DNA of 50,500 bases from Owenia fusiformis (lineage: Eukaryota > Annelida > Polychaeta > Sabellida > Oweniidae): the NCBI GenBank assembly GCA_903813345.2, contig CAIIXF020000235.1:125342-175841 (forward strand). Reading direction: 5' to 3'. Under the pieces are notes generated by a model that worked only from the letters and a program-made list of their open reading frames with translations, was not told the origin of the DNA and did not search any database. Within the stretch, counting starts at the first letter, position 1. Every line of letters begins with the position of its first letter. Of the stretch, positions 22,639 to 33,716 are shown piece by piece. A program made the position numbers and the translations under genes.

Positions 22639-23166
22639 TACAACTCGGAGTTATAAAAAATTGTTCATTTCTGCGGTCCCCGTAGAAATCAACTGGCCGT
22701 TGCCAGACCACAGAACGGTTCCTCGCTGGCCGTACGTCGGGTTTACGTTGACTTGCATTTGCCGTAGTCAGGTAGTGTTTTGATGGGTTATAAACATTTG
22801 GAAACAGTATTTCGGTCAGGTTTGCTGTCATATCTTTGCTGTGAACACAACGCAATATACCTTTTGATGTAATACCACAGCAACCTATAATACTAAGTTA
22901 CTAATGGCCAATGTAACATTCAACACTTTTTATTCGATACTCTATCATAGAACTATAAGCAACATTTATAAATTGTACTGACGTAAATAAATCGAAATAA
23001 GTATAACGTTTATCAACAGAAATTTAAAATTCGCCGTGCTGCTGCCGTAGGAAATATGACTGCAAAAGTATCCGACCGCAGAAATTCTACGACGAGCGTA
23101 GAAATACTACTGACTGCAGAAATGATAGACCGCACGGCGGCCATAGGAAATGTGACTTAGGTGTTA
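22483..23166. mobile_element. MITE family 1, copy in cassette B
   Basis: Left end taacaccccatgcagtcatat and right end tgtgacttaggtgtta match the copy at 12205-12685. This copy is about 200 bp longer in the middle (22640-22810), so the copy in A is internally deleted. Truncated left ends of the same element occur in the two other 475-bp units. Confidence 0.7.
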
Positions 23167-23439
23167 GAACCCGTATACTAGCCAAATGAGATTTGCTCAG
23201 AAATAATTTCTATTGAATGAGGCTAACTCAACTAGCTATGATTTCCCCAGGATCTTCTTTCGTGGCACAGCGCCCATTTCTTCTTCAACTGAAAAATGCC
23301 CCCATCTCAAAGTTGGCGCAACGTATCTCTAAAGTTTGACCAATCAGAAGATATTTCAAAATATGATTATAGCTATAGCTAGCAACATGCAAACTTCAAA
23401 TTGGATTCCTTTGTAATTTTATCAGATACATCTTCCTAA

Positions 23440-24564
23440 TGTGACAGGATGTTTTAGATTTTCAAACCCTACTGTGGAGAGTTATATTTTTATGTATTTC
23501 AATTATATTTTCAAACCCTGCTAGGAGAATAGCTTTGATTTACACACAGTGTGCACATGCAAGGGGATTAACCTTGATTGCATTTACTTTCCAAATCACC
23601 AGTGCTAGCCTTGATTTTGAACTGTAAAGACATGGTAAGAAATTTTCATATATTTTTGTCACTTTTTACCCTTTAGAATATACCAACATTATGCCAATTG
23701 TATTCATTTTATTCTCCATAACTTTAGCTCCAATTTGATGTAAATATTATTTTTGTATTTTTGTATCAAATACTTTTGAGTAATTTCTTTGTAAAACTTG
23801 AACAATCTGTTGGAACAATTGTCCATAAGGTGATGTTCATTTCATGCACCTGTGCGTTATTCATTTACAATTAAAACCACCAGTTATGTCATTTCATATG
23901 ACTTATCTTGGTTCACACGTTTTACAGGAGACACTGTGTGCGTACTAAAGATGTATGGCTAGCACTCAGAGACTGTATAGCTTATTTTATAAGGTACATT
24001 CCACATTTTATTTTATATTGCTCAATTGTAAACCTTCATGGTACATTTTGCATAAAGTAACTGAATTATATTTATATTTGGTAATTTCAATAGAGAAATG
24101 TATGTAGTGCGTCAAGCATAGTATAAGGGTTTTCTTGGGAACAGAATAAGGGCCCTTTAAGTCCCATAGCCCTTAGTACTAAGAAGTTTATCATAAAACT
24201 GTATGTTTCATTATTGTATTTTACCTGCTTTACAAACAGCTATTTGTACATTACTTTTATTTGCAGCTCTGGGGTACAAACTAGGTGCACAGCCTTAAGC
24301 ATTTGTGGTTTTGGTCTTAAGTGAGTTAGTGATTTAGGTAGCTTGAATACAAGATCAGTTAGTGATTTAGGTAGCTTGAATACAAGATCAGTTAGTGATT
24401 TAGGTAGCTTGAGTATTAAGATCAGTTGAGAGATTTAGCTCATTTGTATAACATTTTGATCATTTGATTGATTATAGGGTTGAATACATTTTAAATACAT
24501 TTTATATTCTTATTCTGTTAATTCGATTTGTAATGTAACCCACGTCCACTCCCCCGTGGTTACA
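23440..24564 (+). repeat. 5' LTR of Ty3/Gypsy element
   Basis: 1125 bp, begins TGTGACAGG and ends GGTTACA. It matches 31214-32332 with about eight substitutions and one 6-bp indel that I could count by eye (below 1 %), so the insertion is young. It holds three tandem copies of a 33-bp unit (agttagtgatttaggtagct..) at about 24323-24415. It is preceded by ctaa, repeated after the 3' LTR. Confidence 0.95.
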
Positions 24565-25741
24565 TTTGGTACTGCGGGTGTTACACTTCATGTTAAGATT
24601 TTGTTAGGATAGTGTTATTGATAGGTAGAATTTTTTTGACCAAATCCACATATTTGCTACTGATGGAAGTCGAGTAAATCAAGTAAGTGGTACGATACGA
24701 TTGAGACATCCAATGGACACTGGTTCTACAAAGATGAACAACAAAAGTGTAAATGCAGTCCATTACGACATTGTGACAATAATTAACAACAATTCATAAG
24801 AACATTTGAATTTCAACAAGAACATTTGAATTTCAACAAGAACATTTGAATTTCAACTAGAATGTTTGAATTTCAACTGGAACAATCTATGTGAGAAATT
24901 CAATTAGTGACAAATGTAAACAAATGAAATCTCATATAAAACCATAAATCAGCTATTTATAGCTCAATATTTTGAATAGCCAGTCAATATCAGGTGACAA
25001 TTAATAGTATTTTGTGAGTGAAAGCAAAAGTTGACTCACACAGTTCGAATAAATACATGCAATTATGCATCAGGTGATTTAGCCATGAACATGATTAAAA
25101 TTTAGGGTCAGTATCGAGGACAAATAATTTGTTTAGTTCTCAAAGCACATATTTTGCTTGTTGCCCAGCTCACATATTTGTTCTATACCCTTGTCAGTGT
25201 ACATTTATATTTTTGATTAGTAGCCTGGACATATATTTCATATTTTGTCTTTACAAATTCCACTGAACCTAAAGTAAACCAGGACATACATTTTATTTAG
25301 TACCAGGTTCATATGATTTGTCCAATAGTATTATAGTACACAGGACAATCATTTTTGCAAATGAGTATCGTTTTGTTTAGTAGCCTGGACATTTTTCTGA
25401 TAGCCTTGCCATATTTGATGTCTTATATCCTTAACATTCATTTATAACCAGAGATTATACTTTAAGAGAGTACCTCAGAGTTTATAAAATATTCTATAAA
25501 GTGTATATATTGTTTAGTGTGTGATGTGAATTGTTTAGTATCCCTGACAAAATATCGCTCGGATGTTATAATGTGATAAATTTCTCACCAATTTTAAGTG
25601 TGTTGGTTCACATTTTACGCGCCGATTCGCAAATCACTACGCTTTTTATACTTACGCAATTACTTACGCGGTTACTCACGTGATTACTTACGCAATTAAT
25701 TACGCGATTACGTACGCGAAATAAAATATTTTTAAACCGTA
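24565..25741 (+). other. Leader of the Ty3/Gypsy element with primer binding site
   Basis: Two bases after the 5' LTR, tggtactgcgggtg (24567 onward) starts with TGG as a tRNA-primed site should; I cannot name the tRNA. The leader contains four copies of a 20-bp unit (aacatttgaatttcaacaag) at 24800-24885. Just before gag it has a run of acgc-containing 12-mers (about 25640-25720). Confidence 0.7.
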
Positions 25742-27034
25742 ATGGCTACTGGCGGAACAAAACCCAAGGATGCGATAGGAGAGGATGCGAAAAAGAAAAT
25801 CGATGAAATGGCTGAAATCTTAGAACAAGAACAAAAGGAGGAGAAAGCTAGATTACTACAGATGATATCTCTGGAAAGACAACTAGCTGAACTTCAAAAG
25901 AAATACAATGTAGATTTGTTAGGCAACCCACCTGAAGCTGACAGTGATAACAGCAACACTGGACGAGACAATGACAACAATGAACCAAGAAACAAAGGTC
26001 TTCAAGGAAACTCAAAACTTCCAAAACTGTGTAAATACAATGGATCAAAGGGACAAGACATCTATGATTGGTGCGAGGATGCGAATATTGCAATCAGGAA
26101 CATACGTGAGAGGGACCGAGTGGACTTCTTAATTTATCACCTTGACCCAATACCACGGAGAGAAGCTAAATACTTAGGCCCAAATACAACACCAGATGAA
26201 ATCTTCAAAACACTTAAGAGAGTTTTTGGACGTCAAACCTCAGCACACAAAAGCTACACTGAATTCTACACAAGGAAACAAGACGCAACTGAATCCGTAA
26301 CACAGTTCACACAATCTCTGATGCAATGCATGGACAGAATTAAAGAAACACAAAGTAATCTACAGAATGAGGACCAGTTACTTAAAGAACAGCTGATTGA
26401 AGGTGTTCAATGTCCTAAACTCAGATGGGAACTAAGGCGACTAAATAACCAAGACAGTACAACAACATTCCAGAAGTTAAGAGATGTCGCTTTCCAGTAT
26501 GAATTCAATGAGAATGATTCAAAATCGATGGAGAATACAAAGAAATCAACCGTCACATCAAACACCATAGACACCAATGATAAGACGTTACAGAAGATGA
26601 TGCAACAGATGTTGGAGAAACAGAACAAACTTGAACAAAAAATCAACACTCTGAAAGAGGAAAACAAACAACACCGTGAATTCCAGAACAATCAACAAAA
26701 TACACACTTTGGTCAACAAAACTACCAACATGATAACTACAACAACCGAGGAAACGTCAATAACAGAGGAAACTTTAACAACAGAGGATTCAACAACTTC
26801 AATAACAACAGAGGGAATTTCAACCAGAGAAGAGGAAGACGATTCTTCGGATCAAGATATAGCAACCAAGGACAACGTGAAATTTCAACAATGGAAGTAA
26901 ACAACAACAAGAAAATCGACAACCTAATTTCAACAACAATCACCATGGAAACAATGGAACCAACACCAATAATTCTGTTATCACATCCTCAAGTGAGAAC
27001 AACCCAAATTACTTCCAGATGGACAAAATATTAG
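25742..27034 (+). CDS. Gag protein of Ty3/Gypsy element
   Basis: 430 residues from an ATG just after the leader. A helical N-terminus is followed by a retrotransposon-gag/capsid-like region (about 95-255, with YDWCEDANIAIRN and YHLDPIPRREAKYLG). The tail is rich in Asn, Gln and Arg-Gly (about 310-385), presumably nucleic-acid binding; no CCHC knuckle is present. The asparagine-rich character is lost after about 26880 in this frame and continues in another frame, which suggests a one-base deletion there in this copy. The stop at 27032-27034 is a TAG, with pol 18 bases downstream in the same frame. Confidence 0.88.
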   Translation: MATGGTKPKDAIGEDAKKKIDEMAEILEQEQKEEKARLLQMISLERQLAELQKKYNVDLLGNPPEADSDNSNTGRDNDNNEPRNKGLQGNSKLPKLCKYNGSKGQDIYDWCEDANIAIRNIRERDRVDFLIYHLDPIPRREAKYLGPNTTPDEIFKTLKRVFGRQTSAHKSYTEFYTRKQDATESVTQFTQSLMQCMDRIKETQSNLQNEDQLLKEQLIEGVQCPKLRWELRRLNNQDSTTTFQKLRDVAFQYEFNENDSKSMENTKKSTVTSNTIDTNDKTLQKMMQQMLEKQNKLEQKINTLKEENKQHREFQNNQQNTHFGQQNYQHDNYNNRGNVNNRGNFNNRGFNNFNNNRGNFNQRRGRRFFGSRYSNQGQREISTMEVNNNKKIDNLISTTITMETMEPTPIILLSHPQVRTTQITSRWTKY

Positions 27035-27052
27035 GAACTGCCCCAAAAAACA

Positions 27053-30000
27053 ATGATAACAATTGGAAACCAAATAATCCAAGGAGTCATAGATACAGGA
27101 AGCAGTGTAACACTGATGTCAAAACAGTTATACCAAAACAAATTCAACACTGAACTGGAAAACTTCAAAGTATTAGACCTGAAAGCAGCAAATAATCTAC
27201 ATATTCCATATCAAGGATTGATGATAGAGACAGTCGAGATTGAGGGACAACAGATGAAAGACATTGGAATCCTTGTTCACGCAGAGGATGGAAACTGCCC
27301 TGATCTTCTTATTGGAATGGATATCTTGAAAAACCTACCAAAATTCAAGGAAATACAACTGGAGGAAAAGACAAACCTAATTCGATTACAAGGACCTCAA
27401 AAAGTTTTAATACCAGCTTCATCAACTACTGACGTGAAAGTCACTACAGGAAGTTTCAGAGGGAATGGTGTAGTAGAACCATTAGATACAGCTCTACCTG
27501 GAAATGTTCAACTGATAACGGGATTCATAGATGCGAGTTCTGGGACATCAACTGTGAACATTTTAAATACTTCACAGAGTGATATCTTTATTTCCACAAG
27601 AACACCTCTTGGGAAAATACAACCAGCTACTGCCAGCTGTTGCAGAATCTCATACTGCAGTAACACAAATGAAATGAATATACAAGATAGCAAAATAACA
27701 CAGCAAAACACAAAGTCACCAAATCAAGAAACTGAATTGAATCTGAGTGAACCAAACAAGAACAACCTTCCTGTCAACACAAAAGTGATGGAACAAATAG
27801 ACAACATCATGAAAAACTTCCAAGGAACTAAAGAAGAATTTACAAAGGCGAAGGAAATGTTTCTAACATACCATGACATCTTTGGCACTGATGAAACCGA
27901 TCTAGGATGTACTGACTTATTGCAGCACAGTATTCCAACACCTGACGGCCTAGTAATAAATGAACCGTACCGAAGAATACCACCTGCCATTTTCGAGGAA
28001 GTAAAGGAGCACATAGATAAACTGATAGAAAAGAAAGTCATTAGACCCAGCAACAGTTCTTTTGCCAGTCCAGTGGTGATCGTTAGGAAGAAGAATAAAT
28101 CTATACGCCTGTGTGTGGACTACAGACGCTTGAATCGACACACCACTAGAGATTCTTTTCCACTTCCAAGAATCCAAGAGAGCATGGATTCCCTTCTAAA
28201 CTCGAAGATATTCAGCTGCATCGACCTCCAAAGTGCTTATTTGCAAGTGAAAGTCATCGATGAAGATATCCACAAGACTGCATTTACTACTCCTCTAGGA
28301 CTATACGAATATATGAGAATGCCATTTGGACTATCTAATGCGCCTTCAACATACCAACGACTCATGACGATTGCATTTCGTGAAGAGCTTTTCAAAACTG
28401 TTCTCTGTTATTTAGATGATCTACTCGTATACTCCTCTTCAATCAGTGAAAACATTGACAGACTTGAAACAGTTTTCAAGATACTAAAGAAACACAATCT
28501 CAAATTGGAACTACGAAAATGCCATTTCTTCAAAACAGAAGTAATCTACTTGGGACACAAAGTTTCAGGAGAAGGAATTCAACCAGACCCATCCAAGATA
28601 GATCAGATTGTCAACTGGAAGGAACCAAAGACTTTAAAAGACTTGAGAAAATTCCTAGGAACTGCAGGATATCATCGACGTTTCATCAAATCCTATGCTT
28701 CTGTAACTCAACCCCTACATGATCTTGTAAAGAAGGTTCTCAACAAATCCAGCAAAAAGACAGCAAACATAGAGAAACTTTGGACTTCAGAATGTAAAGC
28801 TGCTATGGAGATGATCAAGGAAAGACTAACAACAGCACCATGTCTAGGTTTTGCAGATTATTCCAAACCATTTATACTCGAAACCGATGCTTCCAATACG
28901 GGCCTTGGAGCCGAACTTTTCCAACTTCAAGATGGCAGAATGAGAGTAATAGGTTATGGCAGTCGATCACTTCGAGGTGCAGAGAGAAATATGAAAAACT
29001 ACTCATCCAAGAAACTAGAACTTCTCGCACTTAAATGGGCCACAACAGAGAAATTTCGAGACTTCTTACTAGGAACCAAGTTCACTGTATTCACAGACAA
29101 TAATCCCTTAACATACATCATGCACAAGAAGAGACTACCTGCTTTGGAACAGCGATGGATATCTGATCTCGCGAGTTTTGATTTCGACATCAAATACAAA
29201 CCTGGGATAACCAACACAGCTGCAGACTGCCTATCTAGACTAGAACATGACTCAGAAGAAGATGATAGAGAAGAAGATTTCGAAGTTAGTGCAATGCAGA
29301 TACTTGCCAAACAGTGTGACATCACATACTTACCTGAGATGGAAGAAATAAAAGAAGCCAAACAAAAAGAAGTTGCAGCACTACAAATAGAAGCAGAAAT
29401 ATCACAAGATGTAGCATCTTCATTTCTACCAACAATAACGAAGGATGGTTACAGAGAATTACAGCAAAATGACAGGGATATCGCTCTCATAACTGAGATG
29501 GTAAAAGTTAACTACAAACCTACTTCAAAAGTAATGAAGAAACTCACAAAAAGTCAAAGAAAATTGGTTAAACAGTTGAAAAACCTTGTAATGATAGATG
29601 AAATCCTGTACAGAAAATCACACTTTAATGACACTTCTGTATTCCAAGCTGTTGTACCAGATGTTCTGAAGGAAGAAGTTCTTAAGTCACTACATGACTT
29701 CACAGGACACCAAGGAGTAGAACGAACAGAGAAGCTCATCAGACAAAGATTTTATTGGACAGAACTTCATCAAGATGTCACAAAATATATCACAACCTGT
29801 AGCAGATGTCTGTTCGGAAAGATGCCTTACCAGAAAGTTATTACACCTCTAGGCAGACTTACAGCGAATAGACCATTAGATCTAGTCTTTATTGACTTTA
29901 CTCTTCTTGAAAAAGCATCCAATGGAATGGAAAATGTACTTGTGATCACAGACGCATTCACAAAGTTCACAATCACAGAACCCACCAGAGATCAAAAAGC

Positions 30001-30436
30001 TGAGACTGTAGCTAAAGTACTAGTGAGGTCATTTATCCAGATATTTGGCATCCCACACAGAATACATAGCGACCAAGGAAGAAACTTCGAGAGTGAGGTC
30101 ATCAAGTGTCTTTGTAAGATGTATAATATAGAAAAATCAAGAACAACGCCATACCACCCCTCAGGAAACGGCCAATGCGAAAGATTTAATAGGACGCTTC
30201 ACAACCTTCTGATATCTCTTGAACAAGACAAGAAGAGAAGATGGCCTGATTATATCAAAGAACTGACCTATTGTTATAACACAACACCACACAGTTCTAC
30301 GGGATACTCCCCCTTCTTTCTGATGTTTGGTCGAGAACCGAGACTTCCAATATCCATTCAGCTAGGTGTTGACGATGTTGATACTTGTGACAAGGATAAA
30401 GAAAACAGGTTCAGAAAGAGAACAAAAGTTGGATAG
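27053..30436 (+). CDS. Pol polyprotein of Ty3/Gypsy element
   Basis: 1127 residues. Aspartic protease with DTGSS at residues 14-18; reverse transcriptase about 280-470 with CVDYRRLN, DLQSAYLQV and CYLDDLLVY (near 28408); RNase H about 600-720 with ETDASNTGLGAEL; integrase about 880-1110 with an HHCC zinc module (HQGVERT.. TTCSRCLFGK), then FIDFT, HSDQGRNF and GQCERFNRT carrying the D, D and E residues. The first Met follows the gag stop, so the real protein is probably made by suppression or frameshift from gag. The frame ends early at 30436; the integrase C-terminus continues in another frame at 30454. Confidence 0.95.
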   Translation: MITIGNQIIQGVIDTGSSVTLMSKQLYQNKFNTELENFKVLDLKAANNLHIPYQGLMIETVEIEGQQMKDIGILVHAEDGNCPDLLIGMDILKNLPKFKEIQLEEKTNLIRLQGPQKVLIPASSTTDVKVTTGSFRGNGVVEPLDTALPGNVQLITGFIDASSGTSTVNILNTSQSDIFISTRTPLGKIQPATASCCRISYCSNTNEMNIQDSKITQQNTKSPNQETELNLSEPNKNNLPVNTKVMEQIDNIMKNFQGTKEEFTKAKEMFLTYHDIFGTDETDLGCTDLLQHSIPTPDGLVINEPYRRIPPAIFEEVKEHIDKLIEKKVIRPSNSSFASPVVIVRKKNKSIRLCVDYRRLNRHTTRDSFPLPRIQESMDSLLNSKIFSCIDLQSAYLQVKVIDEDIHKTAFTTPLGLYEYMRMPFGLSNAPSTYQRLMTIAFREELFKTVLCYLDDLLVYSSSISENIDRLETVFKILKKHNLKLELRKCHFFKTEVIYLGHKVSGEGIQPDPSKIDQIVNWKEPKTLKDLRKFLGTAGYHRRFIKSYASVTQPLHDLVKKVLNKSSKKTANIEKLWTSECKAAMEMIKERLTTAPCLGFADYSKPFILETDASNTGLGAELFQLQDGRMRVIGYGSRSLRGAERNMKNYSSKKLELLALKWATTEKFRDFLLGTKFTVFTDNNPLTYIMHKKRLPALEQRWISDLASFDFDIKYKPGITNTAADCLSRLEHDSEEDDREEDFEVSAMQILAKQCDITYLPEMEEIKEAKQKEVAALQIEAEISQDVASSFLPTITKDGYRELQQNDRDIALITEMVKVNYKPTSKVMKKLTKSQRKLVKQLKNLVMIDEILYRKSHFNDTSVFQAVVPDVLKEEVLKSLHDFTGHQGVERTEKLIRQRFYWTELHQDVTKYITTCSRCLFGKMPYQKVITPLGRLTANRPLDLVFIDFTLLEKASNGMENVLVITDAFTKFTITEPTRDQKAETVAKVLVRSFIQIFGIPHRIHSDQGRNFESEVIKCLCKMYNIEKSRTTPYHPSGNGQCERFNRTLHNLLISLEQDKKRRWPDYIKELTYCYNTTPHSSTGYSPFFLMFGREPRLPISIQLGVDDVDTCDKDKENRFRKRTKVG

Positions 30437-30453
30437 TAGAACATGAAAGAATA

Positions 30454-30825
30454 TTGAAAGAAGCACACACAAAAGCAGCAATGAAAATAGACAAAGAAGC
30501 AGACAGAAGAAAAGAAATCTTTGACAAGAAAGCTAGAGAGACTGTTATAGAAATAGGATCAAAAGTTCTTACCAGGAAGAGAATACAAGGAAGAAATAAA
30601 ATCCAAGATTCTTTTGAAGAAGACATATATACAGTTGTACAAAGGAAAAATGATGTTTACACGATAGAAAATAAGTATGGAGCGAGAAAAACTGTAAACT
30701 TAGTAGACTTAAAAGAAGTTCCACAGAAAGTAAGAGGAATAAAACAAAACAAACATGAAGATGTGCCTGAAACTGAGACTATCAGGAGATCAAAAAGATT
30801 AGCAGCTCAGAATGACATGATGTAG
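30454..30825 (+). pseudogene. Detached integrase C-terminal part of pol (frameshifted)
   Basis: About 123 residues, in a different frame from pol. The residues just upstream in this frame also continue the integrase pattern, so a single-base change between about 30400 and 30430 has split pol. The segment shows the beta-strand module that follows the catalytic core in many Gypsy integrases (DSFEEDIYTVVQRKNDVYTI) and a basic tail. It ends TAG at about 30825. Confidence 0.75.
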
Positions 30826-31213
30826 ACATGATGTCAGAAAAATTGAGATATATATTTTATCGCGTTTAGTGATTTGCGATAAGCGTTCTGTAATAAATGT
30901 TATTTTCTTAACTATTGTTCTATTTTAATAATTCAAATTACTGTTATATGTTACTGTTATTTATACTATAAAAGAAACACAATACATATATAAAAAGTTA
31001 CTTTGTTAACAGAGCATAATTTTATTGACTACCATTTTAAGGTAGTGGATGTTAATTAGGGGAGGATAATCCTTCATAATGGTATTTCATAATGTTATTT
31101 TCTATGTTCCACGTGTGTGTGACATTTTGTTGTTAGAATTTAATGTATTTTATAATTCCTGTGGTAGCAAGAGCAAGGATAATTTGGGACAAATGATGAC
31201 GAGTCCGCGTGTG
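30826..31213 (+). other. Untranslated 3' region of the Ty3/Gypsy element
   Basis: No open frame of note and no envelope gene. The bases immediately before the 3' LTR (gatgacgagtccgcgtg) are not a polypurine tract; the nearest purine run is aggggaggataa at about 31058. Confidence 0.6.
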
Positions 31214-32332
31214 TGTGACAGGATGTTTTAGATTTTCAAACCCTACTGTGGAGAGTTATATTTTTATGTATTTCAATTATATTTTCAAACCCTGCTAGGA
31301 GAATAGCTTTGATTTACACACAGTGTGCACATGCAAGGGGATTAACCTTGATTGCATTTACTTTCCAAATCACCAGTGCTAGCCTTGATTTTGAACTGTA
31401 AAGACATGGTAAGAAATTTTCATATATTTTTGTCACTTTTTACCCTTTAGAATATACCAACATTATGCCAATTGTATTCATTTTATTCTCCATAACTTTA
31501 GCTCCAATTTGATGTAAATATTATTTTTGTATTTCAAATACTTTTGAGTAATTTCTTTGTAAAACTTGAACAATGTGTTGGAACAATTGTCCATAAGGTG
31601 ATGTTCGTTTCATGCACTTGTGCGTTATTCATTTACAATTAAAACCACCATTTATGTCATTTCATATGACTTATCTTGGTACACACGTTTTACAGGAGAC
31701 ACTGTGTGCGTACTAAAGATGTATGGCTAGCACTCAGAGACTGTATAGCTTATTTTATAAGGTACATTCCACATTTTATTTTATATTGCTCAATTGTAAA
31801 CCTTCATGGTACATTTTGCATAAAGTAACTGAATTATATTTATATTTGGTTATTTCAATAGAGAAATGTATGTAGTGCGTCAAGCACAGTATAAGGGTTT
31901 TCTTGGGAACAGAATAAGGGCCCTTTAAGTCCCATAGCCCTTAGTACTAAGAAGTTTATCATAAAACTGTATGTTTCATTATTGTATTTTACCTGCTTTA
32001 CAAACAGCTATTTGTACATTACTTTTATTTGCAGCTCTGGGGTACAAACTAGGTGCACAGCCTTAAGCATTTGTGGTTTTGGTCTTAAGTGAGTTAGTGA
32101 TTTAGGTAGCTTGAATACAAGATCAGTTAGTGATTTAGGTAGCTTGAATACAAGATCAGTTAGTGATTTAGGTAGCTTGAGTATTAAGATCAGTTGAGAG
32201 ATTTAGCTCATTTGTATAACATTTTGATCATTTGATTGATTATAGGGTTGAATACATTTTAAATACATTTTATATTCTTATTCTGTTAATTCGATTTGTA
32301 ATGTAACCCACGTCCACTCCCCCATGGTTACA
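31214..32332 (+). repeat. 3' LTR of Ty3/Gypsy element
   Basis: 1119 bp, TGTGACAGG to GGTTACA, with the same triple 33-bp repeat (about 32093-32185) as the 5' LTR. Followed by ctaa, completing the target-site duplication. Confidence 0.95.
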
Positions 32333-32734
32333 CTAATAAGATATAGTTTACAAGTTAATGAGACTTTAGAGGTAATAAGTCTTGAATATGTATCAAACTC
32401 CCGGATCAAACTACCCAAGCATTCATTGATTTTAAGGTAAATTTGCAGTCCAAATCCCTGTGACCGTTCTCTTATTCAGCTAATATATTGTCTGGTAGCC
32501 TTATTCATCCGTATTTGTCGCGCTACCTAAAAATCGAAAAGCCTACGTTGTTTCCATAGAAGGGAAAAGTTATTTGTTTCAAATTGCTCCCTTTGGGGCT
32601 ATTCAAGGGTTAAACCATAGGCAAAGGTCGATAGAAATACTTTTTAAATAAAGATGGCATGGTAATCGACTGGATTCTGTTGGTGCTGCCATCTTTATAT
32701 CGGCCAAGAACCTATGGGTTGATCATGTACTCAC

Positions 32735-32908
32735 TTGTATAATTCGTTTTAGTGTCACCAGTAGCTCCCTCTAGTTGATCGTCATCCATGGCTTTACCTG
32801 CCATCTCAAATGCTTCCATGTTTTCCCAAGGATCGCCAAGCTTTTCCTCCACGTAAGTGTCTACATCAATGGTAGTTTCATCTTGGACCTGATCTTTTGT
32901 TTGGATGT
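32735..32908 (-). CDS. Acidic exon R3, cassette B
   Basis: A 174-bp symmetric phase-1 exon, acceptor ttcttgcag and donor gtgagt. It reads DIQTKDQVQDETT, YVEEKL, WENMEAFEMAG, MDDDQLEGATGDTK and NYT. It has one more codon than its copy in cassette A near the 3' end (TKTNYT against TANYT). No domain recognised; acidic and probably flexible. It joins in frame both to exon R2 at 33564 and to the TRIM exon start at 19761. Confidence 0.82.
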
Positions 32909-33563
32909 CTGCAAGAACACATGTATATTCATGGGATATCTATGATTGATAGAGAGACCACGGGCGTCTTCTTTTGAAATTAAGATGTGAAAATATCCTT
33001 CGTCTGTACCGAAAAACCACGATGCTCCTCCGTCAATCATGTGAAACTACGTGTATTTTACAATTGTTTTGCATACTCACTGAAGCTGGTATAGTTATCA
33101 TTGTTAATATTTACCAACCAGATGCAAGGGATATAGATATAAAAATACTTTACGTGCTGAAGGGTTTTGGTAAATATATTCATGATACCATATTACTGTA
33201 TTTGGAAACAGACTGTGTGACAAGTTATGGAATTCAACATATATAAATCGTGCTCTAAATATTGTATGCATTTACTATTGCAATTTCGGCTGCAATTGGC
33301 GGTTGACTATGCACCATTCTTTCAGAATTGGGCATAATTAAATTGTTCAAGGATGTCACTTTGTGATTACCAGACTCTAAATTCGAGCAATAACGTGGTA
33401 ATGGTCAATGGTATCTACCAAATATTGAGATAGTTTGAAATAATGCGACCTTCATTTCTGTAAAACAACTGTTTATTTACATTCAATTCAACTCATTTTC
33501 AGTAATTGTTGAAAACAAGTTCTACATTACGACATGTCGTAATGAAATGGTATATTTACTCAC

Positions 33564-33716
33564 CTGTAACATCCGCTCCAAATCCACCTACAGCTCCCAC
33601 TAGTTGGTCGCTATCAATGTCTTCACCTGCTACATCAATGTCCTGCCACTGGGACGTTATTTTCCCATCAGCATTACTCGCTGCTTCCTCTTGGCTTTGA
33701 TACTTAGTAGGGATTT
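33564..33716 (-). CDS. Acidic exon R2
   Basis: A 153-bp symmetric phase-1 exon, acceptor gtttctgtag, donor gtgagt. It reads IPTKYQSQEEAA, WQDIDVAGEDIDSDQLVGAVGG and GADVT. The core (Q-S-Q-(D/E)-E, W-(Q/E)-(D/N), A-G-(E/K)-D, D-Q-L-x-G-A-x-G) lines up with exon R3 along its whole length, so the two are paralogous exons. Confidence 0.8.

Larger units (their letters stand above)
23440..32332 (+). mobile_element. Full-length Ty3/Gypsy LTR retrotransposon
   Basis: 8.9 kb: LTR, leader of about 1.2 kb, gag, pol in the order protease, reverse transcriptase, RNase H, integrase, then LTR. The target-site duplication is ctaa (23436-23439 and 32333-32336), and cassette A shows the unoccupied site near 12950. 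It lies antisense to the host gene, inside the intron before TRIM exon B. No envelope-like frame follows pol. This copy has frame breaks in gag and near the integrase C-terminus, so it is probably not autonomous despite its low age. Confidence 0.95.
19762..32734 (-). other. Intron between acidic exon R3B and TRIM exon B
   Basis: About 13 kb, donor gtgagt at 32734-32729. Its backbone matches the cassette A intron; the extra length is mainly the fold-back element, the 475-bp triplication and the Ty3/Gypsy insertion listed separately. Confidence 0.75.

Noticed and set aside
21477-22855. Repeated open frames of 64-142 residues in the 475-bp units
   Set aside because: They are identical because the DNA is tandemly duplicated and lie within a MITE end; no known protein pattern.
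31190-31220. Hammerhead ribozyme core (gatgacgagtccg) at the LTR border
   Set aside because: The second half of the core (gaaac) and the closing stems are missing.
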